From the NCBI RefSeq assembly GCF_001510715.1, contig NZ_LMTJ01000007.1, positions 102,693-166,692 on the forward strand: DNA of 64,000 nt, read 5' to 3'. Shown piece by piece: positions 1-8,600 of this stretch; within the stretch, counting starts at the first letter, position 1, and each line of letters starts with the position of its first letter. The notes under the pieces are model-generated. The model saw only the letters and a list, made by a program, of their open reading frames with translations. It was not told the DNA's origin and searched no databases. Origin of the DNA: Bacillus sp. FJAT-29814. GTDB taxonomy: Bacteria > Bacillota > Bacilli > Bacillales > Cytobacillaceae. The position numbers and the translations under genes are program-made.

Positions 1-203
1 ACCTTACTCACATCGGCTTGAATGAATATGGCATCAGTGCCCAGTTCTTTACAAAGGCGAACTGTCTCTTCCCCATTTTCTGTTGATAGATCAACTATTG
101 AAATATTTGTCCCTTTCTTAGCCAGTTTTAACGCCGTTTCTCTACCAAATCCACTGCCTCCACCTGTTATAATTGCCACTTTATTACTTAATTTTTCTGT
201 CAT
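1..203 (-). CDS. SDR family oxidoreductase, N-terminal part only
   Basis: The 67 visible residues are the start of a short-chain dehydrogenase/reductase. They begin MTEKLSNKVAIITGGGSGFG and carry the glycine-rich TGGGSGFG loop of the Rossmann fold (about residues 13-20). A VDLS segment at the end of beta-strand 2 follows, where the cofactor adenosine ribose binds; an Asp there usually means NAD preference. The ATG at 201-203 is preceded by GGAGATAG. The catalytic Ser-Tyr-Lys part lies beyond the window, so the substrate cannot be named. Confidence 0.85.
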   Translation of the reverse strand, partial: MTEKLSNKVAIITGGGSGFGRETALKLAKKGTNISIVDLSTENGEETVRLCKELGTDAIFIQADVSK

Positions 204-491
204 TTTTCTATCTCCTTTTTCGGGTTCTTGTGTGAATTTCTACTGCGATATCCCTGCAAGGATGGTCACCGTCAACTAATAATAGTTGGCAAGTAGAAGG
301 ATAAAGTTGCTATATGCTCACTATATCACAAACTTTCGTTGAAATTGTTACAAAATTAGCAATACTTAGGGGCACTGAACAAATCCACAAGTATTCCACC
401 GTTTTTTTTGATCAGTGGACCACATTGGACGACTGTTCGTAACTCCCTATTTATTTGATTGTTGTTTTATTTCTGTGTTGGAATAGGAGTT

Positions 492-1097
492 TCAGTTTTT
501 AAAGCCAACTTTTTTACTCTTTTTCTTCCAGAAATAATAAAAAATAATCAATATGATTAAAATAAACAAAATTAAAAAAATGCTATATTTTGATACATAA
601 GCTTCAACTTGTTTCCAATCTTGCCCTAGTTTACTGCCTAAAGTAATGAAAGTAAAAGTCCATATGAATGCCCCCGTATAGGCAAAAACTAAGAATTTTC
701 TAAAAGGGTATTTATTTATTGCTGCGATGTAAGCCGCAAGATGGCGAACTCCAGGAATGAAATAGCCAATTAATAAAACTGTCGGTCCAATTTTTTGGAA
801 CAAATTCTTTGTCAAATTAATTTTCTTCTCGGTGATATGAAATTTGGGACCAAATTTTTTTAACAAAGGTAATCCAAACCTATAACCGATATAGTAGCTA
901 AGGGAGATTCCTCCTGCGGCACCCGTAAATGCACTTAACAAAGACATTATATATGTTAATTTACCTTGGAAGACATTGTAGCCAACATATGTTAAAAGAA
1001 CCTCATCAGGTATCGGAAGACCAATAATACCACCAATTAACACTACAATGATTCCCAAATATCCAAAATGCTCGATTAGGAAATCTATATGCTGCAT
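492..1097 (-). CDS. DedA family membrane protein
   Basis: 201-residue integral membrane protein of the DedA/SNARE-associated (VTT) superfamily, whose members act as lipid flippases or are needed for membrane homeostasis. Visible hallmarks are the N-terminal GLPIPDEVLL segment, a glycine-rich stretch near residues 60-70 (GAAGGISLSYYIGYRFG) and the conserved G-F/R-region GYFIPGVRHLAAYIAG-like motif near residue 115. Four to five hydrophobic helices can be drawn and the C-terminus is Lys-rich. It lies 25 nt downstream of a phosphatidylserine synthase gene on the same strand, so the two probably form a membrane-lipid operon. Confidence 0.9.
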   Translation of the reverse strand: MQHIDFLIEHFGYLGIIVVLIGGIIGLPIPDEVLLTYVGYNVFQGKLTYIMSLLSAFTGAAGGISLSYYIGYRFGLPLLKKFGPKFHITEKKINLTKNLFQKIGPTVLLIGYFIPGVRHLAAYIAAINKYPFRKFLVFAYTGAFIWTFTFITLGSKLGQDWKQVEAYVSKYSIFLILFILIILIIFYYFWKKKSKKVGFKN

Positions 1098-1122
1098 TAT
1101 TAATTCCCACCTAATTAATAAA

Positions 1123-1614
1123 TTAAAGTTTTTTAACTTTAATGGGGCTTACCATTAAAACAGCAAGGGTTAAAGTAATCCATGCATTACTATATGAAAA
1201 GAATCCCATTGCAGCGAGTGGCAATCCAGCCGCTGGAATAGGCAATCCTCTAAAATAGCCAATGGTTGGTTTTACATTAAACTTAGCCAATCTTAACGCA
1301 CCCATTATGGGGAAAAGGATAAATGCCAAAGAAGTTAAAATAGACGGTACCGCTATTGTATGAAATATAAGCGCAGGAGCAACACCAAAACTAACAATAT
1401 CCGCTAAGGAATCCAATTGGACACCTATTTCACTGTTAACTTTTAATCCTCTAGCAATTCTTCCGTCAAGAAGGTCAAAAATAGCTGAAAGGAAAACTAA
1501 TATGGAGGCTACTTGTAAAAAGCCACTCATATTACAGGTAATGGAAAGAACACCGCACAATAAATTACCCATTGTAAATAAATTGGGGACCGCTTTTGCT
1601 ACTTGACTAAACAA
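1123..1614 (-). CDS. pssA: CDP-diacylglycerol-serine O-phosphatidyltransferase
   Basis: Makes phosphatidylserine from CDP-diacylglycerol and serine in the membrane, the first step toward phosphatidylethanolamine. The CDP-alcohol phosphotransferase signature D-G-x2-A-R-x8-G-x3-D-x3-D is complete (DGRIARG followed by GVQLDSLAD), and several hydrophobic helices surround it. I start at the TTG at 1614 because a perfect AGGAGG lies 6 nt upstream; an in-frame ATG at 1659 without a good ribosome site would add 15 residues. The serine assignment, rather than glycerol phosphate, rests on overall resemblance to short Gram-positive PssA. The DedA gene follows closely. Confidence 0.82.
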   Translation of the reverse strand: MFSQVAKAVPNLFTMGNLLCGVLSITCNMSGFLQVASILVFLSAIFDLLDGRIARGLKVNSEIGVQLDSLADIVSFGVAPALIFHTIAVPSILTSLAFILFPIMGALRLAKFNVKPTIGYFRGLPIPAAGLPLAAMGFFSYSNAWITLTLAVLMVSPIKVKKL

Positions 1615-1871
1615 ATTAATTCCTCCTGACGTTAACGATTCAACCCATTTAATTAGCATATTTCTTTATATTCTTCCGAAAATTTTTAAACGACAACTTT
1701 TTGAAATCTGAATGTTTTATTAGGGATAATACAGTTTTAATTTATATCATTAACTTACCCCATTTGATTGAAGGACCATTCTTGAATTCATTGCAAAAAA
1801 CGATGTCCCCAAGGTCCAGGCAATGAAACGGCCGGGATCTCCCGAAGTTGGAGGGGCTTTTTGCGGCCAAG

Positions 1872-1903
1872 AAAAAAGCCAGGAGACCCGTCCCCCTGGC
1901 TTT
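1872..1903 (-). terminator. rho-independent terminator, family A
   Basis: AAAGCCAGGAG and its partner CCCCTGGCTTT form a GC-rich stem right after the DUF1259 stop codon, with a T tract when read on the minus strand. The stem core GCCAGG/CCTGGC is the same as in the terminators of the DoxX cassettes. Confidence 0.75.
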
Positions 1904-2319
1904 CATTCATTATTTCCCTGTATTGGTCGGCTTGTTAATGTTGTAAAAGCGTGGGCAACTTTTCTCGCAAAGGAGAGAGGAGGTTCAACCGATTGAATAT
2001 GAATATACATCAGATTGGGCTGGGTAAATATCCAGTGATTATGCAAGGCACTCACCATTAATCCCTGACTCACAACGGATTTTGAAAAATTTGGGATTTC
2101 TTGCTCAAGTAATGTGATCTCCCCAAGGTTTAGTGCATGGCCGTTTGCATCCAATGACTCAAAGGAAATTCCTACTGGCAAAACTGAATGACTGGGCCGG
2201 CCTTGGATATGAACAGGAAAACTTCGCTTTAAGCTTACCGAACAGCCATTTTTTGTCATTTCAGCTTTCCCATTTAATATTTGGGCAAATTGGTCTCCAA
2301 GCTGCTTTATGTCATACAT
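1903..2319 (-). CDS. DUF1259 domain protein
   Basis: About 138 residues beginning MYDIKQLGDQ. It resembles the DUF1259 (LppY/LpqO) family of secreted or cytosolic proteins of unknown function: the conserved region includes PVGISFESLD, a SALHNHW segment with paired histidines and a YIHIQSVEPP segment. The ATG at 2319 has GGAAGGGG about 7 nt upstream; a GTG at 2337 lies before that ribosome site and is less likely. No signal peptide is visible. The gene is monocistronic with its own terminator. Role unknown; the family name is a recognition call that a profile search should confirm. Confidence 0.65.
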   Translation of the reverse strand: MYDIKQLGDQFAQILNGKAEMTKNGCSVSLKRSFPVHIQGRPSHSVLPVGISFESLDANGHALNLGEITLLEQEIPNFSKSVVSQGLMVSALHNHWIFTQPNLMYIHIQSVEPPLSFARKVAHAFTTLTSRPIQGNNE

Positions 2320-2337
2320 ATCAATAGCCCCTTCCAC

Positions 2338-2705
2338 ATTCTTTTTAGATTATATTCATGTGGGTTGCAGGGGCATTCCTATGATTACTTCATATAGTCT
2401 TCAACATATTCAAAACATCTTTCCCATTCCCATATAAAACTCCGATTATGACTCATTTCAAACCTACTTTCTCTATCATTCTAAACCCTTATGTTACGTA
2501 TATTTTTTCATAATAATCAGTATATCCCAATCATTTTAACCTTTATCTGATTTCCCGGAAAACCATGGTTTCGTGCCACAAGAACAGCCCTATGGTCTTT
2601 TTTAAAATTTTTTCAAAATAATGATGGTTGTCCAATCTTCTTTTTTCTTAAGAAATATATATATATCGAGGGGTTGTCCAAGTTGGCCAAAGGATGGTGA
2701 GGAAT
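2338..2705. other. intergenic region, no gene seen
   Basis: AT-rich spacer between the divergent DUF1259 gene and the small YjcZ genes. It holds a short palindrome AAAACCATGGTTT (2561-2573). No convincing sigma-A promoter or open frame with a ribosome site was found. A sporulation-sigma promoter for the downstream peptides would be expected here but I could not identify one with confidence. Confidence 0.4.
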
Positions 2706-2795
2706 ATGTACGGATATGGCGGCGGCAGCAGCTTTGTATTAATTGTAGTGTTGTTCATTCTTTTAATTATCGTACTAGCTAGCTTCGCTTATTAA
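2706..2795 (+). CDS. YjcZ family sporulation peptide, copy 1
   Basis: A 29-residue peptide, MYGYGGGSSFVLIVVLFILL..., ending in SFAY. A Gly/Tyr-rich head precedes one transmembrane helix, the layout of the YjcZ/YczN small spore-associated proteins of bacilli. GGTGAGGA lies just upstream of the ATG. The next small gene encodes the same kind of helix (FALIVVLFILLIIVGASF), so the pair are tandem paralogs. Family knowledge says these peptides are made in sporulation; function unknown. Confidence 0.8.
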   Translation: MYGYGGGSSFVLIVVLFILLIIVLASFAY

Positions 2796-2839
2796 CCATT
2801 GTGAAGCCTGAAATCCGGACAAGAAAGGTGGTGTTAAAT

Positions 2840-2947
2840 ATGGAAGAGCGCAGAAGAAGCCATGTTAGCAACTTTGCTTTAATCGTAGTATTGTTCATTC
2901 TTCTCATCATTGTTGGAGCGTCCTTTATGAGCGGCTACGGCTACTAA
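2840..2947 (+). CDS. YjcZ family sporulation peptide, copy 2
   Basis: 35 residues: a charged head MEERRRSHVSN, one hydrophobic helix, and a GYGY tail. AAAGGTGGTG precedes the ATG. It is a paralog of the peptide 45 nt upstream, with the head swapped from Gly/Tyr-rich to Arg-rich. Likely co-transcribed with it and with the Ile-Glu/Arg repeat peptide that follows. Confidence 0.8.
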   Translation: MEERRRSHVSNFALIVVLFILLIIVGASFMSGYGY

Positions 2948-3036
2948 ATGACGGACATCTATTAAATGAAAAAGGATGGATTTGGTGAATCTGTCCTTTT
3001 TCCCGATAAATTTATTAGGGAAAGGAGGTTGTGCGC

Positions 3037-3213
3037 ATGTTTCCCTTTCCTGACGGATTTAGAAGAAGACCGTTCTTTCCCATTGAAATTGAAATCGAAA
3101 TTGAAAGAAGAAGAAGAATTGAAATTGAAATTGAAATAGAGCGTAGAAGACGCTTTGAGTTCGAAAGAAGAAGACGCTTTGAATTTGAACGAAGAAGACG
3201 CGGTTTCTTCTAA
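3037..3213 (+). CDS. low-complexity Ile-Glu / Arg block peptide
   Basis: 58 residues made almost wholly of alternating Ile-Glu (or Phe-Glu) runs and four-Arg blocks: two IEIEIEIERRRR blocks, then two FEFERRRR blocks, after a MFPFPDGF head and before a GFF tail. A strong AAAGGAGG (3021-3028) stands 8 nt before the ATG, which I prefer to the GTG at 3031. The alternating hydrophobic/acidic pattern would suit a beta strand or amyloid-like sheet, and the Arg blocks would pair with acidic surfaces. It follows two YjcZ peptides, so a spore-coat or structural role is a fair guess. The family is not recognised. Confidence 0.65.
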   Translation: MFPFPDGFRRRPFFPIEIEIEIERRRRIEIEIEIERRRRFEFERRRRFEFERRRRGFF

Positions 3214-3276
3214 TACGGTCAACTTCATTTTATACGCCAGCCTAAATCTTCAAGCAACCAATAGACTCTCTTATGG

Positions 3277-3309
3277 AACGTTTGCATTTACTGCAGACGT
3301 TTCTTTTTG
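3277..3309 (+). terminator. terminator after the small-peptide cluster
   Basis: AACGTTTGCA pairs with TGCAGACGTT across a 5-nt loop (one G-T pair), followed by TCTTTTT. It closes the transcript of the three small genes. Confidence 0.75.
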
Positions 3310-3461
3310 ACAAGGAACATTGGCAGGCGATTGAACCTAAAACAAATTCAGTAAACTCAAGAAACAAAAAAATTCTAAATTTGCAAAAAATGGGACTACC
3401 TCATTTGTGGAAAGCATGATTTAATCGAAGTAGAATGGAAAAACTCGAATGGGGGAGAAAA

Positions 3462-5351
3462 ATGACGAATGAGGAGTTTGAATCACTGGTAAGAAAACTG
3501 GAAACAAAGGCGGAGAAAAATCCCGAAAGCTATCGTTTCAAGGTGCTACTATTAACGGCACTTGGCTACGGATATATTTTATTCTTTCTTGCCTTGGTTT
3601 TATTTTTACTCACCATTTCCGTCCTATATTTAGCAGACGGGCATTTTACGTTTGGCAGCCTAAAAGTATTGGCGATAACAGGGGCATTATCTTTTTTCAT
3701 TATTAAATCGCTTTTTGTTAAAATGTCGCTGCCGGAAGGGTATTATTTAAAAGAAAATGAAGCGCCTGAATTAGAGAAAGCAATCTCGAACATTAGCAAG
3801 AAGCTTAAGACACCAAAAATTCATGCCATTGTATTGGATGATGATTTCAATGCTGCTGTTTTACAGCATCATAAATTCGGGCTATTTGGTCCGAAGAAAA
3901 ATATTTTGCTAATTGGGATTCCGCTGATGTCCGGCCTGACCCGGGAACAGTTTACTTCCGTATTAGCCCACGAGCTTGCACATATTTCACATTCCGATAC
4001 ATCGTTCGGTGCGATGATTTACCGTGTTAGAATGACTTGGGCAAACCTCATGACATCCCTGGAGAAGAATGAACAGTTTGGAACATTCTTGTTCCGCAAA
4101 TTTATCAAATGGTTTTATCCTCGGTATTCGGCCCATACGTTTGTAATGGCCCGCCAGCAGGAATATGCGGCAGATGCCGCATCTGCAAAAGTCACATCAC
4201 CAGAAACAGTCCGGGATACTCTATGTGCCATCTCAATTGGCGCGCAATACTATTACGAAGATTACTTTGAGGAACTTTTTGAAGAAGGCTCAAAAACGAG
4301 CGTCGTGCCGAAGCCGTATTCGCAATTTTTCAATAAATCCCAGAAGCTGGATCCAGCAGTTGCAGAAGCATTTCTAAAAAATGAACTCGCAATGGCAAGC
4401 AGCGTAGTGGATACCCATCCTTGCCTGACTGACCGGTTAAAAGCAGTCGGGATGAAATCAATTATTCCCCAAATTGGGGAATCGGCAGTTGATCATTTCT
4501 TTGCCAATCCGGATTCAATCCTTCAGCAATTCAATCAATCTTGGTTTGAACGGAATGGAGAAAGGTGGGAGGAACAAATTGCTTCCTATAATGAAGCAAA
4601 AAATAGATTGCATGAATTAGAGAATAGTAAGGAACTTGATCTCCGCAGCAAATTTGAAAAGGCGATGCTGACCCGTAATCTTGTTGGCTATGAACCGGCG
4701 ACCGTATTACTGGAGGAAATTATTTCCGAATATCCAGATGAGCGGATTGCCCCTGCTTACCTTACACTCGGAAATATCTACTTATATAAGGAAGAAACCG
4801 CTCAAAAGGGTGAGAACTTTATCAGAAAAGCAGTGGAAATCGATTGGGAGCTAAAGGAAGAGGCTTTGGACACCCTTGGAAAATATTATTATTATACTGG
4901 GCAAATGGAAGCATTTGAGGAAACCAGAGCCCAGCTTGAAGCATGGCCAAACATTTTAAAGCAGTTTGAAGAAGAATCCGCGGCCCTTAGCTTGGACGAC
5001 CATTACGTTCCACACGATAAAGCTCCCGAGGAGGTGGCCGCAATTGCCGATGAACTCAGTCGTCACAGCGAAATTGTTGAGGCCTATCTTGTTCGAAAAG
5101 TCATTGAGTTAATTCCGGAAAGAAAGGTTTATTCCCTGGCCTTAACGGTCCAAGTACCGGAAGACATTGATCAGGTTGAGTACACAGACCAATTATTGGG
5201 GAAATTTGCTCAAGAGCTCGAGGTCGCCGAAAACATTCATTTTTACATTCTCAATGGTTATGAAGATTTTGAGAAAAAGGTGAAGGACATCGAAGGGTCG
5301 CAAATACTGGGGCAAAGTGAACATCAGAAACATGCTTTGCTAAGTGTTTAG
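3462..5351 (+). CDS. M48 family zinc metalloprotease with TPR-like tail
   Basis: 629 residues. Two N-terminal transmembrane helices (about residues 35-60 and 70-90) anchor a peptidase domain with HELAH at residues 170-174; His170 and His174 bind zinc and Glu171 is catalytic. The downstream EYAADAAS segment supplies the third ligand, as in HtpX/Ste24 peptidases. Residues 400-510 contain helical repeats that look like TPRs (LTLGNIYLYKEE, DTLGKYYYYTGQ), and the last 100 residues are an unassigned alpha/beta region. I start at 3462 because GGGGGAG lies just upstream; an ATG at 3435 would add 9 residues. Probably a membrane quality-control protease. HtpX itself is about half this length. Confidence 0.88.
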   Translation: MTNEEFESLVRKLETKAEKNPESYRFKVLLLTALGYGYILFFLALVLFLLTISVLYLADGHFTFGSLKVLAITGALSFFIIKSLFVKMSLPEGYYLKENEAPELEKAISNISKKLKTPKIHAIVLDDDFNAAVLQHHKFGLFGPKKNILLIGIPLMSGLTREQFTSVLAHELAHISHSDTSFGAMIYRVRMTWANLMTSLEKNEQFGTFLFRKFIKWFYPRYSAHTFVMARQQEYAADAASAKVTSPETVRDTLCAISIGAQYYYEDYFEELFEEGSKTSVVPKPYSQFFNKSQKLDPAVAEAFLKNELAMASSVVDTHPCLTDRLKAVGMKSIIPQIGESAVDHFFANPDSILQQFNQSWFERNGERWEEQIASYNEAKNRLHELENSKELDLRSKFEKAMLTRNLVGYEPATVLLEEIISEYPDERIAPAYLTLGNIYLYKEETAQKGENFIRKAVEIDWELKEEALDTLGKYYYYTGQMEAFEETRAQLEAWPNILKQFEEESAALSLDDHYVPHDKAPEEVAAIADELSRHSEIVEAYLVRKVIELIPERKVYSLALTVQVPEDIDQVEYTDQLLGKFAQELEVAENIHFYILNGYEDFEKKVKDIEGSQILGQSEHQKHALLSV

Positions 5352-5367
5352 GTGTTGCCTAAACATA

Positions 5368-5410
5368 CAGGCCAGGGGCCATCCATCAATCGGATGTTCC
5401 TGGCTATTAC
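5368..5410 (+). terminator. terminator of the M48 protease gene
   Basis: AGGCCAGG..CATCC pairs with GGATG..CCTGGCT around an ATCAATC loop. It lies 20 nt after the stop codon and is followed by a TATTAC tract, so T content is modest. Confidence 0.6.
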
Positions 5411-5422
5411 TTATTTTCTTAC

Positions 5423-5460
5423 AAAAAAAAAACAGGAGAACCGATGTCCTCCTGTCTTTT
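5423..5460 (-). terminator. family A terminator of DoxX copy 1
   Basis: ACAGGAG(AACCGATGT)CTCCTGT stem with a long poly-A on the plus strand, that is a poly-U end for the minus transcript. It is nearly the same as the terminator at 47594, the closest sister copy. Confidence 0.85.
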
Positions 5461-5463
5461 GCT

Positions 5464-5979
5464 TTATGCAGCTGATCCTGTTGTACCTTTGTCAGTGTTT
5501 ACTTTAGCAGTCTTGCGGATGAACGGAATCACCCAGCGGTCTAAGCCGTAACGGCCGGCGTTGTAACCTGCTGCCAAGATGATGAAGCCTAAGAAAATGT
5601 CTGTTGGGTTATGAGATACGGTTCCAGCTAGGAAGAACGAGAAGTTCATCACTAGACCGAAGAACATGGCCGCTGTGGTTAAACAACCTAATAGTAGGCC
5701 TAAACCGATAAGTGTTTCACCCCAAGGAACGATTACGTTAAAAATATCTACATTTGGAAGTGCGAAGCCTTTAAGGAATTCTACATACCAGCCATAAACG
5801 ACGGCGCCATCAGGACCTTTTACAGGATTAGCGGTTACTCCTTTTAAGAATCCGGAAGCGTCAAACCCGCCTGTAATTTTATGAAAACCCGCTGTGAACC
5901 AAGAATACCCAAGATATAAACGAATCACTAGTAATAGTGCAGCCGAAATCTTACTTTCTCTTAAAAATTTGTTAAACAT
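5464..5979 (-). CDS. DoxX family membrane protein, copy 1
   Basis: 171 residues, four hydrophobic helices, DoxX superfamily. The family includes CatD/YfiD of Bacillus subtilis and the small subunit of archaeal thiosulfate:quinone oxidoreductase; members are linked to quinone, thiol or oxidative stress but most lack a proven reaction. The protein begins MFNKFLRESKIS and ends DKGTTGSAA. A GGGGGA ribosome site precedes the ATG. Compared with the other cassette copies it differs by a handful of residues, for example Ser instead of Asn at position 9. It stands alone as one gene with its own promoter region and terminator. Confidence 0.93.
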   Translation of the reverse strand: MFNKFLRESKISAALLLVIRLYLGYSWFTAGFHKITGGFDASGFLKGVTANPVKGPDGAVVYGWYVEFLKGFALPNVDIFNVIVPWGETLIGLGLLLGCLTTAAMFFGLVMNFSFFLAGTVSHNPTDIFLGFIILAAGYNAGRYGLDRWVIPFIRKTAKVNTDKGTTGSAA

Positions 5980-6119
5980 TTTTATTTCCCCCTTATTTTT
6001 GTTGTTCCGTATTAATGTTTGCTCCTTACATTTACAATATATAGCATTCTCCCTGTTAATAACATGGTCATAGTGTTATGTTCACAAAGTGTTAATAATG
6101 GTTTGACAAAGATTTGAAC
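5980..6119 (-). promoter_or_regulatory. conserved upstream region of DoxX copy 1
   Basis: About 140 nt nearly identical in all six cassettes. On the minus strand it reads TTTGTCAAA, then TTAACAC, TTTGTGAAC, TAACACTATGA, a run to GCTATATATTGT (likely -10 box) and AAGGAGC. TTTGTGAAC (6080-6088) matches 8 of 9 positions of the TTTGTGAAT consensus described for the redox regulator ResD of B. subtilis. No good -35 hexamer is present, which suggests activator dependence. Confidence 0.55.
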
Positions 6120-6148
6120 GAGCGAGCAAACGGCGTTTATTAGCAATT

Positions 6149-6173
6149 AAGGGGTGCCCTAGCGCCCCTTTAT
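6149..6173. terminator. short GC-rich hairpin
   Basis: AAGGGGTGC pairs with GCGCCCCTT over a CCTA loop, with a short T-rich tail. It has no obvious gene to terminate on the plus strand; it sits just before the DoxX cassette on the minus strand. Confidence 0.45.
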
Positions 6174-6209
6174 TCATCTACAACATCAACCATCTATTCC
6201 TTAGAACAG

Positions 6210-6249
6210 GAAAAAGGCAGGAGAACACTGTCCCCTGCCTTTTCTTTTT
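6210..6249 (-). terminator. family A terminator of the YhgE gene
   Basis: AAAAAGGCAGG pairs with CCTGCCTTTT directly after the stop codon of the YhgE gene. It is the same design as the DoxX terminators although the gene is unrelated. Confidence 0.8.
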
Positions 6250-6256
6250 CCGTGCC

Positions 6257-8491
6257 TTACGCTGCATGATCGACAGCTGGCACTAGTGTTTCACCTTTTA
6301 TTTTCACCTTAAAGTAACCTAATGTCATCAGCATGAACCCGGCCATATAGGCTAACAAGATGACATTGTTGTGCCACATATAAGCAAAGTTACCACTTGA
6401 AATGACCGCCTTAAACGATTGAACGGAATAAGTCATTGGTAATAAAGCATTAATGGGCTGCAGTGCATTTGGAATTAATTCGAGCGGGAAGGTTCCTGCA
6501 CTCGTGGTTAATTGTAAAATCAATATAACAATCGCAATGAAACGGCCAGGGTCGCCCATGATCGTAACAAGCATTTGAATTAGTGCCATATATACATAGC
6601 TGGTAATGAGGGAAGTCACGAAGAACAAGGGAATGCTTGCTACTTCAATTTTTAATACAGCCAGTATAATAAAGTCTACTAAAATAGCCTGTGCCAACCC
6701 AACTAGCGCCAATACACCAAATTTACCCAAAAACCATTGAAGTGCATTTTTCGGCCTAACTGCCGGCTCTTTAAGAGCAAAAACAATCGACATCAGCAAT
6801 GCCCCTACAAATAACCCGAGGGAGATGAAATAGGGAGCAAATCCTGTACCATAATTTGGCACCTTATTAATTTCCTGCTTATCGACCGCAACTGGTTCAC
6901 CCATCATATCATACGTGTCATCATCGGCCTGAACAGAGCCTGCTTCCTTGGCCCCTTCTGCTAATTTAGTTGCTAATTCAGTGGAACCATCCTTCAACTT
7001 GACTGTCCCATCTGCTAATGTTTTGGAGCCATCTGCGAGTTGGCCAGCACCAGCTTGAATTTGTCCTGCTCCATTCTCTATCTGACTCATACCAGCCGAT
7101 AAATCATGAGTACCTTTGTTCAAGTCTTGGGAGCCTGCGTATAGTTGGTTGATTCCCTGTTGCAAGCCAAGCTGACCTTTATTAATTTCCCCAAGCCCAG
7201 CAATGAGTTGATTAAACGCCGGGGACGTTTGTGTTTTTAGCTGATCCTCAAGGCCTGTGGTTGCGTCCAGTAATTGCTGATTGAGCTGCGTTTTAAATTC
7301 GCTGAAGCCTTGATTTAGACCGGAGTCTATTCCTTGCTTTAGCTGCGGCTTTAAGTTGGAAGTAAGCTGCTGCTGTAACTGTTGCTGCAATTCAGCTTTT
7401 GTCGGAGCCTGTTGTGCCGCATCAGTTATAATTTGTTGCACAGTCTCAGCCGGTATTCCTTTTTCAATTAAGGCTGCAGCTAACTCCTGCATTTGAGCGG
7501 TTTGTTGATTGATCAATTGATTCGCCAATTGCTCAGACATGCCCGAGGCAATCCCATCGGTTAATCCAACTGTAAGTCCGGCTCCCAGCTTTTCTTCAAA
7601 TTGATCGATACCTTTATTTAATTGATCGGCATTTCCGGCTAGTTGCCCTGTGATTCCAGCGGCAATCTTCTCAGGAAGCTCTGTTTTCATTTGCTCCATG
7701 CCTGCTTGTGCCGATTGTGTCCCTTCAATTAGTGCCGGGAGCTTTGCGTGAATTTCACCAAGACCCGCTTGCACTTGATCGGTACCAGTCGATAAGGTCT
7801 TGGAACCTTGCGCAGCGGTTTGAATTCCTTCATGAAATTCAATTGATTTCGATGCTAAAACTTCAAGATTTTCTTTTAAAACCTTTGATCCATCAGCAAG
7901 TTGGACTGCACCATCCGTCAATTGACCAGCACCATCACTTGCCTGATTCAAACCATCCGCCAGTTCCGCTACTTGATCAAACATGGTTTCAGCATAGGTA
8001 GCAGTTATTTTTTTTGAGATTTCCGCTTTTATTTCTTTCATCGCTGTTTCCCCGATTTGACTCGACAGAAAATTTGCTCCTTCATTGGGAACATATTTAA
8101 TTTCCAGCTTTTCTGGCTTGTCATCCAGCAAGGTGGTCGCATTCGCCGAGAAGTTTTCGGGAATCTCAACCAAAATATAGTAATCCTGCTCCTCTAATCC
8201 CTTATATCCCGCTTCCTTTGAAACGGTACTAAACTTAAATGAATCACTATCTTTAAGATTATTTACCAGCTCTTTCCCAAGCTGCAGCTGTTGTCCTGCA
8301 AATTCTGCACCCTGATCCTGATTCACGATGGCTACAGGCAAATCTGACATATGGTCATATGGATCTAAAAATGCCCATAAAAACATGCCTGCATATAACA
8401 CCGGAACAAACGCCACGGCTAAAATCGGAATAAGAATTTTTCGGTTCGATAGGATCAATTTACATTCTGCTAAAAAAGACGAACCTTTCAT
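6257..8491 (-). CDS. yhgE: YhgE/Pip-type ABC-2 family membrane protein
   Basis: 744 residues. One transmembrane helix near residues 17-37 precedes a long extracytoplasmic part (about 40-560) full of periodic L-x-x-G/A-x-x-x-L repeats, which is typical of the YhgE/Pip family. Five helices follow near the C-terminus (about 555-735), ABC-2 style. Residues 330-420 are unusually rich in Gln (QQQLQQQLTS). Relatives include the phage-infection protein Pip and EsaA-like proteins of type VII secretion loci; no other type VII gene is present here. A TetR gene lies 109 nt upstream on the same strand and probably controls it. Confidence 0.9.
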   Translation of the reverse strand: MKGSSFLAECKLILSNRKILIPILAVAFVPVLYAGMFLWAFLDPYDHMSDLPVAIVNQDQGAEFAGQQLQLGKELVNNLKDSDSFKFSTVSKEAGYKGLEEQDYYILVEIPENFSANATTLLDDKPEKLEIKYVPNEGANFLSSQIGETAMKEIKAEISKKITATYAETMFDQVAELADGLNQASDGAGQLTDGAVQLADGSKVLKENLEVLASKSIEFHEGIQTAAQGSKTLSTGTDQVQAGLGEIHAKLPALIEGTQSAQAGMEQMKTELPEKIAAGITGQLAGNADQLNKGIDQFEEKLGAGLTVGLTDGIASGMSEQLANQLINQQTAQMQELAAALIEKGIPAETVQQIITDAAQQAPTKAELQQQLQQQLTSNLKPQLKQGIDSGLNQGFSEFKTQLNQQLLDATTGLEDQLKTQTSPAFNQLIAGLGEINKGQLGLQQGINQLYAGSQDLNKGTHDLSAGMSQIENGAGQIQAGAGQLADGSKTLADGTVKLKDGSTELATKLAEGAKEAGSVQADDDTYDMMGEPVAVDKQEINKVPNYGTGFAPYFISLGLFVGALLMSIVFALKEPAVRPKNALQWFLGKFGVLALVGLAQAILVDFIILAVLKIEVASIPLFFVTSLITSYVYMALIQMLVTIMGDPGRFIAIVILILQLTTSAGTFPLELIPNALQPINALLPMTYSVQSFKAVISSGNFAYMWHNNVILLAYMAGFMLMTLGYFKVKIKGETLVPAVDHAA

Positions 8492-8513
8492 TGCTTTAAA
8501 CCTCCTAAGTATA

Positions 8514-8541
8514 ATTGACCAAATTGTTCAATTGGTCATTT
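8514..8541 (-). promoter_or_regulatory. candidate TetR operator before yhgE
   Basis: TGACCAA-9 nt-TTGGTCA is a perfect inverted repeat in the gap between the TetR gene and yhgE. A related TTGACCAATTG half-site precedes the TetR gene itself at 9197-9207, so autoregulation of both units by this TetR is plausible. Confidence 0.6.
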
Positions 8542-8600
8542 TTGTCCAAATAGTAAGGGTGCTCCCATTCGAAATAAGAGAACCCTTTGTGGGACTTCCA

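Noticed and set aside
2962..3228. 88-residue Ser/Phe/Asn-rich frame antisense to the Ile-Glu/Arg peptide
   Set aside because: It is the complement of the repeat codons; only the plus strand has a ribosome site at the right distance.
6257..8491. Type VII secretion locus
   Set aside because: YhgE resembles EsaA, but no WXG100, EssC or EssB gene lies near and the gene pairs only with a TetR regulator.
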